Below are positions 6,595 to 8,670 of a stretch of 8,670 nucleotides of DNA, one piece after another (position 1 is the first letter of the stretch; each line of letters begins with the position of its first letter). The DNA is from RUG14121 sp964533935 (GTDB taxonomy: Bacteria; Bacillota_I; Bacilli_A; RF39; UBA660). The position numbers and the translations under genes were made by a program. Under the pieces are notes generated by a model, which ran no database searches, was not told the DNA's origin, and was given only the letters and a program-made list of their open reading frames with translations. The DNA is taken from assembly GCA_964533935.1 (NCBI GenBank), contig CAZHOG010000020.1, positions 1 through 8,670 of the forward strand. The letters are read 5' to 3'.

Positions 6595-7980
6595 CTATAA
6601 ATTATTATTTTTAAACTCTTTCATTTGAGCCATATCAGTTAAAGAAACTGATGATTTTACTGTTTTTAAAGCAACAACGCAATCTTCGAATGTTATTGAA
6701 TAATTCATTACATTGTTAATTTCTTTATCAATAACTTTACGAATTAATACATCGCAAATTTTTTTAATATCAGCTCCATTATAATTTTCTGTCGCACTGG
6801 ATAAATATTCAACTATATCATCTTCTACATTAATTGATGATAAATTCTTTTTAAACATTTCATATCTTAGTTTTTCACTAGGTAAATCAATATATATTAA
6901 TGAATCAAACCTTCCTGGTCTAAGCAGTGCAGAGTCTATGTCCCAAGGTCTATTTGTTGCTGCTATTATTAAAATTGTTTGCTCATTTTTTTCAAATCCC
7001 TGCATTTGTGCCAACAATTCCGGGACAATCGTTTCAGCTGTTATTTCAGCCCCCATTTTATCCCTAGATACTCCTATTGCTTCAAATTCATCAAAGAATA
7101 AGACAGAAATTTCAAATTTTCTAGCTTCATCAAAAATTTCTTTTATTTTTTGTTCTGTATCACCATAATATCTCGATTTCAAATCAGAAGATTTAATAGA
7201 TATAAAGTGTCCATCAATTTCATTTGCTACTGCTTGTGCAAACATTGTTTTACCCGTTCCAGGTAAACCATATAGTAATATTCCACCACCAATTGATATA
7301 TCATATTTAGAATAAATGTCCTTATATAAAACTGGATCAATTATTTTTTCTTTAACATTTAACTTTGCTTCATCTAAGCCAACAATATCTTCAAACATTG
7401 GAAATAATTTCTTTGATTTATATTGTCCTATATCTCTAAATGAGTTAAAAATATCGACCATTTGTTTTATCAATTCTTCTTTACTACCAAATTTAAATAT
7501 ATCATCTGATTCATAAATCTTTATACAATAATCTATAACGATATTTTTAATTGTTTTATAAAATCTTAACCTATTCCATTCCTTTTGAGTATAATTTTCT
7601 CCGCTAAGTTGCTTACATTCAAATACCAATTCATTCATTTCATTTGGTTTTAATGATAAATAATTATTCTTGTTAAAATCACTATTATTTACTTTTTCGT
7701 AATTGTACAAAAATATAGAATAGTTAATTATATAACAATAAGTAATACAACCCAATGATGTACTACCAAAAAGACTTTTGGCTAAGTTTATATTATTATT
7801 GAAACTGTCATCATCACAAACACTACTAAAATATTTTTCAGCTATTTCAATATAATAATTATCATTCTTATTTTCCATAATAATATAACTACCTCTATTA
7901 TTAATTATATCATACTTTTTGATATTTTTATCTATTTCATATAAAAATCTACAACTTATTTTTTTAAAATCATCATACAT
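6595..7980 (-). CDS. AAA+ ATPase of the classical (Vps4/katanin/FtsH-like) clade
   Basis: A 461-residue protein with one classical AAA module at about 195-440. Visible motifs are Walker A GLPGTGKT (238-245), an aromatic pore-loop position in SRYYGDTE (269-276), Walker B VLFFDEFEA (D297/E298), sensor-1 AATN (340-343), and the second region of homology ending LLRPGRFD with two candidate arginine fingers (R354, R357). A GADI segment (402-405) follows. The C-terminus (VSLTDM then a charged helix) recalls the Vps4/spastin C-terminal helix. Such enzymes usually form hexamers that pull protein substrates through the pore. All catalytic residues are present, so it should be active. Residues 1-190 are helical, unrecognised, and probably bind substrate or adaptor. 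The start is uncertain. ATG 7980 has no clear ribosome site, while ATG 7878 (427 residues) has AGAGGT 12 bases upstream and a possible extended -10 before it. I keep the longer form because its first residues look like an amphipathic helix. The stop lies 13 bp before the Hsp70 start, consistent with one operon. Confidence 0.94.
   Translation of the reverse strand: MYDDFKKISCRFLYEIDKNIKKYDIINNRGSYIIMENKNDNYYIEIAEKYFSSVCDDDSFNNNINLAKSLFGSTSLGCITYCYIINYSIFLYNYEKVNNSDFNKNNYLSLKPNEMNELVFECKQLSGENYTQKEWNRLRFYKTIKNIVIDYCIKIYESDDIFKFGSKEELIKQMVDIFNSFRDIGQYKSKKLFPMFEDIVGLDEAKLNVKEKIIDPVLYKDIYSKYDISIGGGILLYGLPGTGKTMFAQAVANEIDGHFISIKSSDLKSRYYGDTEQKIKEIFDEARKFEISVLFFDEFEAIGVSRDKMGAEITAETIVPELLAQMQGFEKNEQTILIIAATNRPWDIDSALLRPGRFDSLIYIDLPSEKLRYEMFKKNLSSINVEDDIVEYLSSATENYNGADIKKICDVLIRKVIDKEINNVMNYSITFEDCVVALKTVKSSVSLTDMAQMKEFKNNNL
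7904..7912 (-). promoter_or_regulatory. Possible extended -10 promoter for the operon
   Basis: The minus strand reads TGATATAAT, an extended -10 (TGn plus a perfect TATAAT). The matching -35 (GATAAA at a 17-bp spacing) is poor. Transcription would start near 7897, just ahead of an AGAGGT ribosome site (7896-7891) and ATG 7878. If real, the AAA gene starts at 7878. In DNA this AT-rich the match may be chance. Confidence 0.35.
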
Positions 7981-8010
7981 TTTATCTATATTTTAATTTG
8001 GTATAAAATA

Positions 8011-8670
8011 TTATAAATAATAATCCTTCTCATCATATTTAAAAAGCTTATCAAACTCCTTTTCTGCATCCTCCAATTCATCATTAATATTTTTTACAGC
8101 TTGATTAATCCTATGACGATTTTTAAATCTTTCATGATTAGATAAAGAAGATAAATAATTCATTAGAATTGTACTTTTATTTTGTTTTTTATTTATCATA
8201 TAATTTTGATAAACAATATTTTGGATCAATTCATTTTCAGTTATTTTTGGATTCTTGTATCTATAACTTGCATGATTAACAATTGCATTTAATATGTAAT
8301 TATCTAAATATTTTTCTTTTCTAACAATTAAAGACGTATCTACAATTTTACTATGATTATTTTTTGAAACATCTATAAAATAGTCATTAATCTTTTCAAG
8401 TGATTCTTTAAACTCTTTATAATCTAATTTTAATTCATTATTATTGCTATTAAATAAATGCTTCTTAATATCTTTAGTTAACTCTTTTATTTTTTTATCT
8501 TTAATTGAATTAAACTTTATTTTATGATTTTTAATTAGATCTTTTTCTTCTAATAGTTTTCCTAGAGATATTATTTTTTCTTCAAGTAGTATATCTTCTT
8601 TATTATTTAATAAAAAGTTTTTATTCAATACATAGATGGTATTAAATCCATGCGTGAAACATGTAGAAGA
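8011..8670 (-). CDS. C-terminal part of a charged helical protein, 5' end outside window; possible relaxase tail
   Basis: The frame is open to the window edge, so 219 C-terminal residues are visible and the true start lies outside. The first possible internal start, TTG at 8628-8626, has no ribosome binding site and 14 open codons precede it, so I do not accept it as the start. The protein is rich in Lys, Asn, Glu and Ile and looks almost entirely helical and soluble, with no membrane segment or metal motif. Its pattern (a hydrophobic/charged helical stretch, then a segment around RKEKYLDNYILNAIVNH) faintly recalls the C-terminal region of MobP-type relaxases of Firmicutes mobile elements. 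The coupling-protein fragment at the other end of the window fits that idea. No catalytic relaxase motif (HxH, Tyr) is in the visible part, so this is a guess. The stop is TAA at 8013-8011, 30 bp before the first ATG of the AAA ATPase gene, so co-transcription is possible. Confidence 0.7.
   Translation of the reverse strand, partial: SSTCFTHGFNTIYVLNKNFLLNNKEDILLEEKIISLGKLLEEKDLIKNHKIKFNSIKDKKIKELTKDIKKHLFNSNNNELKLDYKEFKESLEKINDYFIDVSKNNHSKIVDTSLIVRKEKYLDNYILNAIVNHASYRYKNPKITENELIQNIVYQNYMINKKQNKSTILMNYLSSLSNHERFKNRHRINQAVKNINDELEDAEKEFDKLFKYDEKDYYL

Noticed and set aside
6938..7516. Two plus-strand frames (6938-7168 and 7316-7516)
   Set aside because: Antisense to the AAA ATPase module, whose motifs are unmistakable on the minus strand.
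8010..8015. TATAAT at the stop of the right-edge gene as a promoter -10
   Set aside because: No acceptable -35 at 16-18 bp and no TG extension; common by chance in such AT-rich DNA.
8626..8628. TTG start giving a 205-residue complete protein at the right edge
   Set aside because: No ribosome binding site precedes it and the frame is open for 14 more codons to the window end, so the gene is better treated as partial.
1..8670. CRISPR array, tRNA or rRNA genes, complete insertion sequence, TGA=Trp code
   Set aside because: No regularly spaced repeats, cloverleaf or rRNA-like stretch was seen, no transposase was recognised, and tryptophans are encoded by TGG.

Overview
The window is very AT-rich by eye, with A/T-ending codons and TGG for tryptophan, so there is no sign of a TGA=Trp code. 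AGGAGG-type ribosome binding sites and several TTG start candidates fit a low-GC Bacillota (Clostridia- or Bacilli-like) host. Every gene I can support lies on the minus strand, so the window reads right to left. No tRNA, rRNA, CRISPR array or complete insertion sequence is visible.

Layout in transcription order. (1) 8670-8011: the C-terminal part of a charged helical protein that continues past the right edge, possibly the tail of a MobP-type relaxase. (2) 7980-1175: a compact five-gene operon. It encodes a Vps4/FtsH-like AAA ATPase, an 821-residue Hsp70 with an unusual C-terminal half, a zinc-ribbon/TPR-like protein, a zinc-ribbon protein ending in an acidic stretch and one C-terminal membrane helix, and a small membrane protein resembling DUF6804. 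The four junctions inside it run from an 11-base overlap to a 13-base gap, and three place a ribosome site over or beside the upstream stop codon. The operon ends at a strong intrinsic terminator (1164-1141). (3) 1125-286: the N-terminal half of a VirD4/TraG-type conjugative coupling protein that stops before its second ATPase motif. (4) 285-1: no complete gene. It holds an unrecognised out-of-frame tail, a terminator-like hairpin, a good sigma-70 promoter with a palindrome over its -35 region, and the first codons of a gene leaving the window on the left.

Reading: the AAA/Hsp70/zinc-ribbon operon looks like a cargo module inside a conjugative or mobilizable element, or its remnant. Two classical protein-remodelling ATPases sit beside two proteins with the same C-x2-C-x10-C-x2-C zinc-ribbon spacing, one apparently tail-anchored. 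This suggests a dedicated chaperone/unfoldase machine recruited to the membrane. No J-domain protein, GrpE, nuclease or recognisable toxin is encoded in the window. I do not recognise this gene combination as a named system. A role in defence, element maintenance or envelope protein quality control is inference only.
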